Source of the DNA: Gari tellinella
Lineage: Eukaryota; Mollusca; Bivalvia; Cardiida; Psammobiidae
DNA: 64,000 nt
Direction: 5' to 3'
NCBI GenBank assembly: GCA_922989275.2
Contig: OV277857.1
Coordinates: 3,472,001 to 3,536,000 of the forward strand
The notes below the pieces were generated by a model. The model had not been told where the DNA came from and did no database searches. It saw only the letters and a list, made by a program, of their open reading frames with translations. Shown one piece after another: positions 22,335-32,500 of this stretch (positions within the stretch are counted from its first letter, which is position 1; each line of letters opens with the position of its first letter). A program made the translations under genes and the position numbers.

Positions 22335-22689
22335 AAGAGTTCTTAGCTTGCAAACAGCTGATAATGTCAGAGTTGAAGTGTGCAGTATGTTGTCTACCTG
22401 TAAGGTGAACACTGTATTGAGATGTCCAAGAAGGGATTGGAATATTGAAACTGAAGATTCCTTTATGTGTCCTCTGGTTCTTTAGCATAATAAAAAATAT
22501 TCCTACAGGAGCTTTCTACTTTACTTTGATCCTTTTTTAATCCATTAAATCACTAGTAGCAAATAAACACAAACCGATAGAGACATGTATAATTATAACA
22601 GTGAAAAGTACACTTATCCTAGCTATGCAAAAAGTGTGGAACTAAAGTCTGCACTATTTATCATTTTGCAGTAGATCCAAAGACCCTTA

Positions 22690-22779
22690 ATTAATGCAGA
22701 AAATATTTCTTATTCATGTCTGTATAAAGAGGAATACATTAAAGGAGTAATAAGGTATATTTATGGAGTAACGGGTTAA
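22690..22779 (+). mobile_element. Family A right-half fragment
   Basis: GAAAATATTTCTTATTCATG to GGAGTAACGGGTTAA. The hairpin and left end are absent. Confidence 0.7.
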
Positions 22780-22815
22780 CACACTTGACTATAATTATGG
22801 TACAAGGGTCATGAG

Positions 22816-23034
22816 TTAACCCATTACCCCATAGCCTGTTTCTAGTATTGAAGATAGGTGAACACTTAAAGCAGGTTGAAAGTGAAGCAAAATATGCTTT
22901 AAGCTACCATCTGCTAAGATACAAAAATAATTTGTGTTAGTGCATATTCAGTACTGTCTGTTGAGGAATTATTTTCGTCCGTGGAGGAATAAAGTGATGG
23001 CGTAAAAAGGCGTATATATGGGGTAATGGGTTAA
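22816..23034 (+). mobile_element. Family A MITE abutting a C copy
   Basis: TTAACCCATTACCCCATAGC to GGGGTAATGGGTTAA. One hairpin arm is lost. Its right TTAA is also the left TTAA of the following C element. Confidence 0.88.
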
Positions 23035-23280
23035 CCCTTTGAGCCCTAGTCCCGCTTATAGGCGTCCTTTTCAAACAGTGTACATGTGAACAGTACACTT
23101 GTCCTGTGCAAACAGTGAAGACCCAGATCAGAGGGCTCCGAAAGGAGCCCTCTGATCAGGGTCATCACTGTTTGTCATAATGCCAAACATTGACAAAAAC
23201 AACCCTTAAAAGTCAGAAATGGACTAGACTTACATGGAAACTGGAATTGTCCATTTAAAGTTTCAGGGAGGAAAGAGGTC
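23031..23280 (+). mobile_element. Family C MITE
   Basis: TTAACCCTTTGAGCCCTAG to AGTTTCAGGGAGGAAAG, with core GATCAGAGGGCTCCGAAAGG. The right TTAA is lost. Confidence 0.88.
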
Positions 23281-23524
23281 CAATGTATCAGTGCTTCCAA
23301 AAGAACCAGAGAAATCTTTAGATAATAAGAGTAGGGCATCGCGCCCAGGTTTTCTGTATGGACTCCCCTCTATCTTGAACATCCAATGAGCCCATACATG
23401 GCAGAAATGGATGTAAATCAACAAACGAAACCATCCTGTCCTGAGAATAGGTCAATTATCTAGGTTTGCTGCAAGTTTGATGAGTGTAATCCCCACAAAC
23501 AACAGTGTGTGGTACTGGCAAGTT

Positions 23525-23793
23525 CAATACCTTTCAATAATTAACAACATTGGAAGTGCAGTTGCTGTGTTTAAAATCTTAGCACGCAACTGGCAAAACC
23601 ATAGTAACCTTTGCAAACAGTTTGGATCCTGATGAGATGCCGCATAACGCGGCATCTCATCAGGATCCAAACTGTTTGACACTCTGACCCTGTTTTGGAA
23701 AAGAAACTTTGAAAAATCTATTTTTAGAACAGTAGCAGACGACAATTGAAGCAGAAGGAAAATTTATTTACCTTGCAGCATGCAAAGGGTTAA
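23525..23793 (-). mobile_element. Family D MITE, left end decayed
   Basis: Palindrome GGATCCTGATGAGATGCCGC with perfect inverse, then CAGTAGCAGACGACAATTG and CAGCATGCAAAGGGTTAA. The left terminus is unclear. Confidence 0.75.
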
Positions 23794-24076
23794 AGTGCAA
23801 CTGTTAATTTAGACTGCACTTCAAGGAATTCAAGACAGGGGCACGGTGCTGTCTAATTAGCTTTAAAACTTTTAGACTGTCATTATATTATCATCATCCT
23901 TAAAATATCCGTCTGCTATAATTTCTCAAATTTAGATTTAAGTCATTTTGAATGAAAAATATCAAAATGAGTGTCTTATGTAGTGGATTCTAATCTGACA
24001 TTTACTTATTTGTTGTCTGATCAGGATCTACACCGTTTCCAAATATAAATGTATTTGGGCCGAGGCAGTGAAGGGA

Positions 24077-24290
24077 TTAACCCTTAGCCTGCCACGCACG
24101 ACTATAGCTCCATATGCAAACAGCTTGGATCAGGATGAGACGCCGAGTAACTCGGCGTCTCATCCGGATCCAAGCTGTTTGACACTCGGACAACATTTTC
24201 AGCAATTTTGAGCAACTTTGAAGCACTTTGAAACTTGAAGCAGACGAGAAATATAGCAGACGACAATTTATTTGGCGGGCTAAGGGTTAA
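24077..24290 (+). mobile_element. Family B MITE
   Basis: TTAACCCTTAGCCTGCC to GCGGGCTAAGGGTTAA. Almost the same as the copy at 16042. Confidence 0.92.
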
Positions 24291-24779
24291 ATCTTTGAAT
24301 GCTGAATAGATATTGTCTGTTAAATGAAAAGTCTGCTTTAGTTCTAAAATGTCCTCTTTTCTCTGTATAAATGCGGATTTATGATAAATGTGACAAAAAG
24401 CGTGTATCCTGATCAGATGCTGAGCTACTTGGCGTCCGATTTGGATCCAAACTGTTTGCAAATGTGTAGAAAACCTGATTCTCACATTCCAGAGCTAATA
24501 CCGGCAGACTTCATGAATTATTCTGTGTCTATTGGATAAGACTAAAACTAATGAGTAGTAGTCTGGTACTAAACACCTTTGTTTAAACTCATACAACAAT
24601 GGAACTGCAAATGGACAATTTCAGTTTCCAGTCAAGTCTGGTCTATCTTTGAATATTGGGGTTGTTTTTCTGCCCCGAGCGGCGATTACTGTTCACATCA
24701 TTAAACAGTACATACTTCGTCAGGCCAACTTTCTAGCTTATACAGTTTTCCAACTAAAACCTTATAATAATACAGGATA
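24291..24779. other. Mostly unrecognised; one eroded hairpin
   Basis: A degraded D-type hairpin (ATCCTGATCAGATGCTGAGC to GGATCCAAACTGTTTGC) lies near 24395-24460. No exon. Confidence 0.45.
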
Positions 24780-24920
24780 TTTCTACATTCAGAAAATATT
24801 TGATATGGTATACATAAATTCATGCCTGTACAAAGCGGAACTATTTTCTTCAGGGTCCTCCGGAGGAATAAATTAAAGGTGTATAAATTTAAAGGCGTAT
24901 CTGTGGAGTAAATGGATTAA
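24780..24920 (+). mobile_element. Family A right-half fragment
   Basis: TTCAGAAAATATTTGATATGG to GTGGAGTAAATGGATTAA. A small insertion (GGGTCCTCC) lies in the ATTTTCTTCAG block. Confidence 0.7.
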
Positions 24921-25049
24921 ACAAATTCTAACGACATGCAGTTTAATGCAGGATAAAAAAATTATAAATTTCTGTCATTTGAATTTTTTGCAATTTAGAC
25001 AATATACGTATATCCCCTATTAGGCAGCCAATTATTTTTGATACATGTA

Positions 25050-25273
25050 TTAACTCTCCATGTTCTTTGAATGCTGGGTATTATTTTTGTCTGCAACAAC
25101 TGTTGTCTGCTACTGTTCTAAAGATAGCTTTTTATAAATTTCTTTTTAAAACAGGGTCAGAGTGTCAGACAGTTTGGATCCTGCTGAGACAATGGGTCAT
25201 GCGGCATCTAATCTGAATCCAAACTGTTTGCAAAGTTAATGACAGTTTCAATGCTAGTGGTGCCAAGAGTTAA
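25050..25273 (+). mobile_element. Family D MITE abutting an A copy
   Basis: TTAACTCTCCATGTTCTTTG to GGTGCCAAGAGTTAA. Contains TTTTTGTCTGCAACAACTG and a palindrome that is eroded on one side. The right TTAA is shared with the A copy that follows. Confidence 0.8.
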
Positions 25274-25520
25274 CCCATTACCCCATAAATATGCCTTTTT
25301 ACGCCTTTTTTAAGACCTCCACTGAAGAAAATAATTCCAATTTATACAGTCATGAATATGTATTATAAGATACATTTTCTATTTCCAAGCAGATGGTTGC
25401 TTAAAGCAGGCTGAAAGTAAAGCAGAATGTGCCTTAAGGCACATTCTGCTTTGCTTTCAACCTGCTTTAAGTGGTCACCAATCTTCAATACTAGAAACAT
25501 GCTATGGGGTAATGGGTTAA
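25270..25520 (-). mobile_element. Family A MITE, near-consensus
   Basis: TTAACCCATTACCCCATAAA to ATGGGGTAATGGGTTAA, hairpin apex GTGCCTTAAGGCAC. Confidence 0.9.
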
Positions 25521-25675
25521 GCGAGGTATAGTCTTGACCTGAATCAATGCAGGAAGTTTCCAACAGAATAATTTAGCATGTAAAGAATTAATTAGGTACA
25601 AGAAGCTGCATGGATTCTTTAAGACAAGCAAAAGTATCTATGGTGTATTGTTTCTGGAACAATAGCAGGCATGTC

Positions 25676-25916
25676 TCAACTCTTTGCATGCTGGGTAATT
25701 AATTCATCTGCAACAAAAAATTATTGTCGTCTGCTCCTGTTCTAAACTTTGAATTTTCAAAATTTATTTTAAATTCAGGGATTAGAATGGCAAACAGTTT
25801 GGATCCAGATGAGATGCGGCGTAACACAGCGTCTCATCTGGATCCAAACTGGTTGCAGAGGTTATCACTGTGGCAGTCATATCCGCCGCTAGCAGGATAG
25901 GAGTTAATTTAGATAG
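25676..25916 (+). mobile_element. Family D MITE
   Basis: CAACTCTTTGCATGCTGGG to CTAGCAGGATAGGAGTTAA. Palindrome GGATCCAGATGAGATGCGGC with two apex mismatches. Confidence 0.85.
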
Positions 25917-26002
25917 CCAGACAAACAGACAAACATTTTTTCTATTCAGTAAAATTGCCATCAAGAAGTACTGAACCAAACTAAAAATATCCTGCATTGA
26001 TC

Positions 26003-26220
26003 TAAACCATTGCACAATAAATATGCCTTTTTATGCTTTTACTTTATTCCTCCTCCGAAGAAAAAATTTCCAATTCATACAGTCATGAATATGCATCATA
26101 AGAAATATTTTCTATAGTCTAGCAGATGATAGCTTAGAGCAGGCTGAAAGTAAAGCAGAAACTGCTTTAAGTGGTCATACGTTATCAAAACTAAAAACAG
26201 GTTATGGGGTAATGGGTTAG
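26003..26220 (-). mobile_element. Family A MITE, hairpin reduced
   Basis: TAAACCATTGCACAATAAA to GGTAATGGGTTAG. One hairpin arm is absent. Confidence 0.75.
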
Positions 26221-26252
26221 TTTACACTTGGAACTTGGTATGGGATAACATG

Positions 26253-27044
26253 TTAACTCTTTCCTCCCTAAAACTTTAAATGGACAATTCCAGTTTCCGT
26301 TTTAGTCTAGTCCATTTCTGACTTTTAAAGGGACTCGCAACCGGATGGTGTACTTGTCAAAATAAAATAAAATACTCAAATAAAAGCAAATTTGTGGCAT
26401 TATTTGGCTTCTGACATTAAAAAAATATGATCAGTCCAAAAAAAGTCTCAAGAATCGTCACCGAATCTTAGATTTTTAGATATTTTCCATCGTTTTTCTA
26501 TACTGACTAGTAGACGGTATAGTTGTTGTTGTTGCTTCTCTACACGGGCTCAGACATAAACACGAGCCGAAATACGAAGTTGTATGCACTTTCGATCGCT
26601 ACACATTGAAATACGTTAAATCGATCCGAGATAAACGGATAGTTCCGTGGTCCATTGGTCTAAGCGGTTTCCCCTATTTTGCCTTCTGTCCGCCAATGCC
26701 GGGCCCCGGGTTCGAATCCCACCAGAGACCAATATTTTTTTTTATTGAAGTACATTTTTTTAAACAGAACTTCTTATCCTAAACTAATTCTTTACCATTT
26801 ATATAAGCGTTTGACACATATTTACAAATTACTATTTTTAATGCACCATCTGGTTGCGAGTCGCTTTAAGGGTTGTATTTGTCAATATTTGGCATTGTGA
26901 CAAACAGTGAAGACCCTGATCAGAGGGCTCCTTTCGGAGCCCTCTGATCTGGGTCTTCACTGTTTGCATAGAATATGTGTACTTTTCACATGTTCACTGT
27001 TTGAAAAGGACGCCTATATGCGGGACCAGGGTTCAAAGAGTTAA
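26253..27044 (-). mobile_element. Family C MITE interrupted by an R element
   Basis: TTAACTCTTTCCTCCCTAAA to GGGTTCAAAGAGTTAA. The insertion is at GACTTTTAAGGGTTG, which is uninterrupted in the C copy at 10213. Palindrome GATCAGAGGGCTCCTTTCGG. Confidence 0.9.
26329..26865 (+). mobile_element. Family R: TTAA MITE with tRNA-like region
   Basis: Inverted ends AGGGACTCGCAACCGGATGG and AGCGACTCGCAACCAGATGG, TTAA at 26325-26328 and 26866-26869. The A box TGGTCTAAGCGG is at 26656 and the B box GGTTCGAATCC at 26709. This copy reads 5' to 3' in tRNA sense. Confidence 0.93.
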
Positions 27045-27091
27045 ATGGTCACCAGTCTTTAAAACAAGAAACATGCTATGGGGTAACACGT
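27041..27091 (-). mobile_element. Family A right-terminal fragment
   Basis: TTAAATGGTCACCAGTC to GCTATGGGGTAACACG, abutting the C copy at a shared TTAA. Confidence 0.7.
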
Positions 27092-27311
27092 TTAAGGATA
27101 GGGAAATGACAGTCTGGGTGTCATACTTGCAATAATGATGAACAGAAGCCAAAAAAGTTTTGTTTCCTTGGAAATCATAGCTTCATACGAATTCCAGTGT
27201 ACTTTTGGTTTGGTGTAACGTAACATTAAGGTTATATTATCAAGATGTACCCAGAGATACGGAATGGATTTCAGATAATGAGCGTACCTCCATGAGTTCT
27301 GCAGCTCAAGT

Positions 27312-27540
27312 TTAACCCATTACACCATAGCCTGGTTTTAGTATTGAAGATAGGTGACCACTTAAAGCAGGTTGAAAGTAAAGCAGAATGTGCCTTAAGG
27401 CACATTCTGCTTTACCTTCAGCCTGCTTTTAGCTAATACCTACAAGGATAGAGAAAATAGTTCTTGCTCTTTATATACGTTATTGTATAGAGTGGAACTG
27501 TTTTCTTTAGTGGATGAATAAATTAAAAGTAAAAGGTTCA
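27312..27540 (+). mobile_element. Family A MITE, right-truncated
   Basis: TTAACCCATTACACCATAGC, hairpin apex GTGCCTTAAGGCAC, then the copy stops at ATGAATAAATTAAAAGTAAA. Confidence 0.8.
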
Positions 27541-27829
27541 CTCATTATTCCCTGAAACTTCGATTGGACAAATTCCAGTGACAAATTAAGTGTAAACGAG
27601 AAGCAATCTACAGTTGTTGTTTGCAGTATATTGCAAAGTGACAAACATTGCAGATGCATCCAGAGCATAATATGGCTTCATTTTCCTTTATGAAGAGATG
27701 TCATAATAGTTTGCATAATTATTCTGTAATGTTGACTTTTCTGAAAAATTAATTCTGCATGAACACTGGATGAATTCATAGATCAATTAAACATAGAAAA
27801 CATTTTCTTCTTTCTGACTGGTGGCCAAT

Positions 27830-28250
27830 TTAACCCTTTACCCCATAACAGCACCTTTTAGCCCATTTAACCCTTAGCCTGCCAGTCACGACTATCTCCA
27901 TATGCAAACAGCTTGGATCGGGATGAGACGCCGAGTAACTCGGCGTCTCATCCAGATCCAAGCTGTTTGACACTCGGACAACATTTTCAGCAATTTTGAG
28001 CAACTTTGAAGCACTTTGAAACTTGAAGCAGACGAGAAATATAGCAGACGACAATTTATTTGGCGGTCTAAGGGTTAATTTACTACATGTACTCCCCTGA
28101 AGAAAAAAGTTTCAAATTATACAGTCATGAAAATGCACCACAAGAAATGCATATCCTAGTAGATGGTCACTTAAAGCAGGCTAAAAGTAAAGCACAATAC
28201 GCTTTAAGTGCATGGTCACCTATCTTCAAAACTAGATCGGAATGGGTTAA
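27830..28250 (-). mobile_element. Family A MITE interrupted by a B copy
   Basis: TTAACCCTTTACCCCATAAC to GATCGGAATGGGTTAA. B lies in the CATTTAATTTATTCC segment. The A hairpin has lost one arm. Confidence 0.85.
27867..28078 (+). mobile_element. Family B MITE nested in family A
   Basis: TTAACCCTTAGCCTGCC to GGTCTAAGGGTTAA. The A sequence on either side reads CATTTAA and TTAATTTA, while intact A copies have a single CATTTAATTTA. This fixes the TTAA duplication of B. Confidence 0.93.
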
Positions 28251-28310
28251 GCAAGCTAAAAGTAAGTAGAAAGTTCTGACAGGAGCTTTCAGCTTCACTT
28301 TTGGCTTTCT
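28251..28310. repeat. Hairpin remnant
   Basis: AGCAAGCTAAAAGTAAG ... CTTCACTTTTGGCTTTCTT, apex around CAGGAGC. Confidence 0.5.
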
Positions 28311-28561
28311 TAACTCATTACCCCATAGCCCGTTTCTAGTATTGAAAATAAGTAATCACTTAAAGCAGGTTGAAAGTAAAGCAGAATATGCCTTAAGGCA
28401 CATTTTGCTTTACTTTCAGTCTGCTTTAAGTTATAATCTGCTAAAATATATAAAAAATTGTGTACAATACTTATTCATGACTTTATAAATCAAAACTATT
28501 TTCTTCAGGGGAGGAATAAATTAAAGGCGTAAAAAGGTGTACTAATGGGGGAATGGGTTAA
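28310..28561 (+). mobile_element. Family A MITE
   Basis: TTAACTCATTACCCCATAGC to GGGGGAATGGGTTAA. The hairpin apex ATGCCTTAAGGCAC carries one mismatch. Confidence 0.88.
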
Positions 28562-29082
28562 TTGCAGCCATCTATTTTTAGCAGGTTGACATCTAGCCAA
28601 AACATGGCAAAATATCCCAAACAGTAGTAACTGTAGGAATAAAAGAAAGAACACCTGAAAGTTGTGTACATGTACATGATGCTTATAACAAAGGTGATAT
28701 CCATGAAGTGATAACAGGGTACCCCTAACATTACAATGCCATGTTTCTTCCTGGAGATGGAGCTCACAACAGTCCACATCAATCTACATTGCTCAATGTC
28801 ACGCCATTATTACTATAGCCCATTTGAATACTGAAAAATATACCATCTGCTGGAATTGTCATCTGACACTGATTCTACTATTTATTTGCAAATATACATT
28901 TGCAAGTGAAAAACAGATTAAATCCTGATCAAGTGCATAGCTGACTTCAAATCTGGATGATCATTGTTTGCATTTTAAGATTCATGAAAATGGGTTCCCC
29001 ATGTTGAAAGGAGGTACAAAGTTTGTGCTTGTAACAACGGTCATAATTGTCATTGGGTTGTTGGCCTGTTAGTTCTTGCTGC
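28562..29082. other. No clear feature; one eroded hairpin
   Basis: Two overlapping antisense open frames lack any family signature. An old hairpin (AACAGATTAAATCCTGATC ...) lies near 28910-28975. Confidence 0.4.
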
Positions 29083-29334
29083 TTAACCCATTACCCCATA
29101 GTCTATTTCTAATATTGAAAATAGTAAACCACTTGAAGCAGGTTGAAAGTAAAGCAGAATGTGCCTTAAGGCACATTCTGCTTTACTTTCAGCCTGCTTG
29201 AAACTACCATCTATTAGGCTATATAAAATATTTTTTATGATAATTGTTCATGAGGGTATAAACTGGAACTATTTTCTTTAGCGGAGGAATAAATTAAATA
29301 CGCTAAAAGTCGCTTCTATGGGGGGAAGGGTTAA
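29083..29334 (+). mobile_element. Family A MITE
   Basis: TTAACCCATTACCCCATAG to TGGGGGGAAGGGTTAA. Hairpin apex GTGCCTTAAGGCAC. Confidence 0.88.
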
Positions 29335-29466
29335 GCTACCATCTACTAGAAAATAGAAAATATTTCTTCTGATAAATATTCATAACTGTATAATTTGGAA
29401 CTATTTTCTTCAGTGGAGGAATACATTAGAGGTGTAAAAAGGCGTATTTATGGGATAATGGGTTAA
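29331..29466 (+). mobile_element. Second family A right half in tandem
   Basis: Starts at the shared TTAA with GCTACCATCTACTAGAAA and ends GGGATAATGGGTTAA. It is a right half without hairpin. Confidence 0.8.
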
Positions 29467-29662
29467 GTACAGTAAATTCCAGTTAAGATCTCACATAACA
29501 AGGCTCCTGTTTCAGCATTTAAGATAGGTTGATGCTCAAAGCAGAATTGAAAGTTTACCTGAAAGCCTTATAATTAAACATCACATTATGTGGCATCTCA
29601 TCAAGATCTAAACAATTTGCAAAAGCTAGCATGGTTTAAAATTTACCACTGCGATGGAAAGA

Positions 29663-29867
29663 GTTAAAAATTTCAACACCTCGGTGGACCTGTTTAAAGT
29701 ATACTCATTAAATTTGCAAACAGTATATAAGAGCCCTTTGATCTGGGTCTACATTGTTTGCTAATTTAGAGCATTATTTATTAAACTATCAGAAATACAA
29801 GTAGACTTGTTCATGTATTCGAAATTAAAAAGATCCGCGAGGGAACATAATAACTTACAAGAGTTAC
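29663..29867. mobile_element. Family H MITE, interrupted at its right end
   Basis: TTAAAAATTTCAACACCTCG, a shortened palindrome (GAGCCCTTTGATCTGGGTC), then ACTTACAAGAGTTAC, where the GC-rich element begins. Confidence 0.7.
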
Positions 29868-30551
29868 TCATAGTGCGCTCACATTTGCTCAACGGCGGCC
29901 GTATAGCGGCCGCAGAAACGTGAAATCGAGAGAATCTTACGGCGGCCGTACGGCTGCTGCACGGCGTATCCCAATATTTTACAGGTCGTAGAGCTCGCCG
30001 TAGAATTATAACGCGGAGTAATAACAATTTTTCATATCTACGGCGGCCGTAGAAACACACGCTGCGGAGTGGTTTTACGGCTGCCGTACGGCTGCCTTGC
30101 GGCCGCCGTAACTCAATGGTCAATTTTCCTATTGTGAATTTGTACTTTTGTTCATATATTTAAAACATGTAAATTATCTAAAAATAGATTTAGATGTTCT
30201 TAAATGCTGTCCAAATTTGTCCTTTGAGTTCATGGTGTTGTTGGACGGATATTTGTTGTGTGAACATGTAGCAAAACCAAGTTGTGTAGCAGGAGCTGCA
30301 TTTTGGTTGCAGGGTATCTGGTGGGACTTCCACGGCGGCCTTACAGTCGCCGTGCGGTCACCTTACGGTTGCCGCAGGTTTTTTAACCCCACAAAAATAA
30401 AATCTCGCCGCGCAGCAGCCGCAGCAAATGTGAGTGCAACACACGGCGGCCGTAGGAATTCTGCGGCGGCCGGGGAATTGCTACTCGCCGTAGAGATGAT
30501 TAGCCGTGCGGCCGGCATACGGCAGCCGCAGCAAAAGTGAGCGAGGCATGA
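29868..30551. mobile_element. GC-rich TIR element with CGGCGGCCGTA subterminal repeats
   Basis: The ends TCATAGTGCGCTCAC and TCATGCCTCGCTCAC are inverted. Both arms hold many copies of ACGGCGGCCGTA-like motifs on both strands, a GC-rich island in AT-rich DNA. The flanks GAGTTAC and GAGATAC match in six of seven positions, and the host H sequence (TTAG) resumes after the right flank. Long antisense frames through the arms are by-products of composition. Superfamily undetermined. Confidence 0.8.
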
Positions 30552-30564
30552 GAGATACTTAGAA

Positions 30565-30816
30565 TTAACCCATTACCCTATAAATACCCCTTTTCACGCC
30601 TTTCGTTTATTCCTTCACTGTAGAAAATAGTGCAACTTTATACAGTCATGAATATGTTTCGTAAGACATATTTGCTATGTCCTAGAAGACAATAGCTTAA
30701 AGCAGGCTGAAAGTAAAGCAGAATGTGCCTTAGGGCACATTCTGCTTTACTGTCAGCCTGCTTTAAGTGGTCACCTGTATTCCAAACTTGAAACTGGCTA
30801 TGGGGTAATGGGTTAA
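30565..30816 (-). mobile_element. Family A MITE
   Basis: TTAACCCATTACCCTATAAA to ATGGGGTAATGGGTTAA. Hairpin apex GTGCCTTAGGGCAC. Confidence 0.9.
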
Positions 30817-30937
30817 AGGCTAGTGTAGCAATCTATGTTTGAAGTAATTATAACATCTTTATACATCTGTCAATCACATGTGAGTCTCAGATATTAATGA
30901 GTTAATTTCCTACTTAAAACACAATTTGTGTTGGTTG

Positions 30938-31193
30938 TTAATTGAAACCTTTCCTCCATAGAAGCGCCTTTTAGCACATTCAGTTCATTCCTCCAGCGAA
31001 GAAAATAGTTCCAATTTATACAGTCATACATTTACAAAAATAAATATTTTCTATATCCTAGCAGATGGTAGCTTAAAGAAGGCTGAAATTAAAGCAAAAT
31101 ATGCCTTAAGAGTGCATTCTGCTTTACTTTCAATGTGCTTTAAGTGCTCACTTGTCTTCAAAACTAGAAACATGCTATGGAGTAAAGGGATAT
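30938..31193 (-). mobile_element. Family A MITE, diverged ends
   Basis: CCTTTCCTCCATAGAAGCG to GGAGTAAAGGGATATAA. Hairpin has an asymmetric apex (TATGCCTTAAGAGTGCA). Confidence 0.75.
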
Positions 31194-31366
31194 AAACCTT
31201 TCAACACTGACAGTCTGACACTTAATACAAATACATGTAGTTTAGATACAGATCAGTCCAAAGTTCTAACTTCTGCAAAGCCATAAAATTACTAAATGGC
31301 AAAGAAGAATCATAAACAATTAGTGAATTTTACAATATATGCACATTGCCAATTCATTGTGAGGTA

Positions 31367-31487
31367 CAGGGCGATGAATTCAGCTAGAGACCTTCTTGGC
31401 AGAAACAGCGGATCTGGTAAGTGCCTTTGGTGCAAGTCTGATCGTATGTTTCCGCCAAGAACATCGAGAGCTGAATACAACGCCCTG
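31367..31487. mobile_element. Family O: 121-bp TA-flanked mini-element
   Basis: CAGGGCGATGAATTCAGCT and its near inverse, flanked by TA on both sides. The inner arms (ACCTTCTTGGC and GCCAAGAAC) extend the pairing. Single copy in the window. Confidence 0.7.
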
Positions 31488-31867
31488 TAGTGTACCGCCA
31501 ACTGGTGATGTGTTTGTTTTATGCCTTCATTATATACACCACCAACAGCTAGGTATATTTAAATCATTTTATATCCAGAAACATTTGATATTTGAAACAG
31601 AACAAGAAGTATTTTAAGTATGAAGTCAAGCTCATCAAAAACGACATCGGAGTAAAATACAAATAGTAAAATACAAGGAGTAAAATACAGACTCTTGTAC
31701 CTTACATTTGCTGTACAGATACATGTAGAAAAGCTTGATGTAACAGGAAGGCATTCAATAATTATGCTATAATATTATACTGCTACACATGCATTTGCAA
31801 TGTTTGGTTTGATTTTATATTCCTGATTTTTTTTCTAAAAGCAGATCACCATAGTTTATACACATGA

Positions 31868-32026
31868 ATAGATAGAATTATTTGGTGACTAGCTTTGAAT
31901 GAGAAATGTTATCTGGCAAGGCGGATGAATATATCTGGTGAGCCGCAGGCGAACCTGATATTTTCAGAAGCCGAGCCAGATAACATTTCTCATTCAAAGC
32001 TAGGAACCAAATATTCTATTTATCCT
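31868..32026. repeat. Imperfect palindrome, about 160 bp
   Basis: AGCTTTGAATGAGAAATG and CATTTCTCATTCAAAGCT are exact inverses, and the pairing continues outward (GAATTATTTGGT / ACCAAATATTC). Central part GGTGAGCCGCAGGCGAACC is unpaired. No other copy here. Confidence 0.85.
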
Positions 32027-32146
32027 TGTCACAATAGTAAAATAAATAGAGAATGCTTTTTTTAAAAAAACTAGACTCATTATTGGTCTAGATAAGATTC
32101 TCACTAAAGAACTATGTTTCGCTAGGAAAGCGCGCTATTATATAGA

Positions 32147-32500
32147 TGACGTCAGTGACGTCACATCCTAGTTACGTTGAAAAGAAATAAAAGAACCTTT
32201 AAAAATCTAGTGTTTTTCACTCAGGAAATCTTAAAGGTGGACAATTATTGAAGTATCTCAGCAAGCGACTGGTGGCGCGTACTCTATATGTTGTTACACG
32301 TTGGATTCTGTTAAAAGACTTTTAGAATACCTTTCGTAACACAGCGGGAAAAATAAGCGTCTCGGTGAGAAAAAAAAAGTTCCGGCTACAGGTCATGTGA
32401 CCACTTGACATAATAGCATCGGTCATGTGACTAACTAGCATAATAAAGCAAAGTTTATCTGTCACCCCTTTATCCGTCAGGAAAATAGGCACGTGACAGG
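32147..32500. promoter_or_regulatory. Cluster of palindromic transcription-factor-type motifs (tentative)
   Basis: TGACGTCA (CRE/ATF type) occurs at 32147-32154 and 32156-32163. GGTCATGTGACC is at 32391, GGTCATGTGA at 32421 and CACGTG at 32490. The segment is free of MITEs and lies 1.2-1.6 kb upstream of the first recognised exon. A promoter or enhancer role is inference. Confidence 0.3.

Noticed and set aside
26679..26900. Repeated 60-70-codon frame beginning MPSVRQCRAPGSNPTRDQ in three copies
   Set aside because: It runs through the tRNA-like part and right arm of the R element. Its conservation reflects the young age of the copies, not coding.
9095..28054. Recurrent predicted peptides such as NSLDPDETPSYSASHPDP and NPLPHSLFLVLK
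   Set aside because: They are translations of B/D hairpins and of family A ends. The same DNA is palindromic, present in both orientations and many copies, and not bounded by splice sites.
28505..28782. Two overlapping minus-strand frames with Cys/His-rich text
   Set aside because: No zinc-finger spacing, and one end lies inside a family A copy.
29761..30540. Arg/Ala-rich proteins from 29761-30123 (minus) and 30148-30540 (plus)
   Set aside because: Both frames cross the GC-rich repeats of the TIR element, where CGG/GCC motifs remove stop codons. No family similarity.
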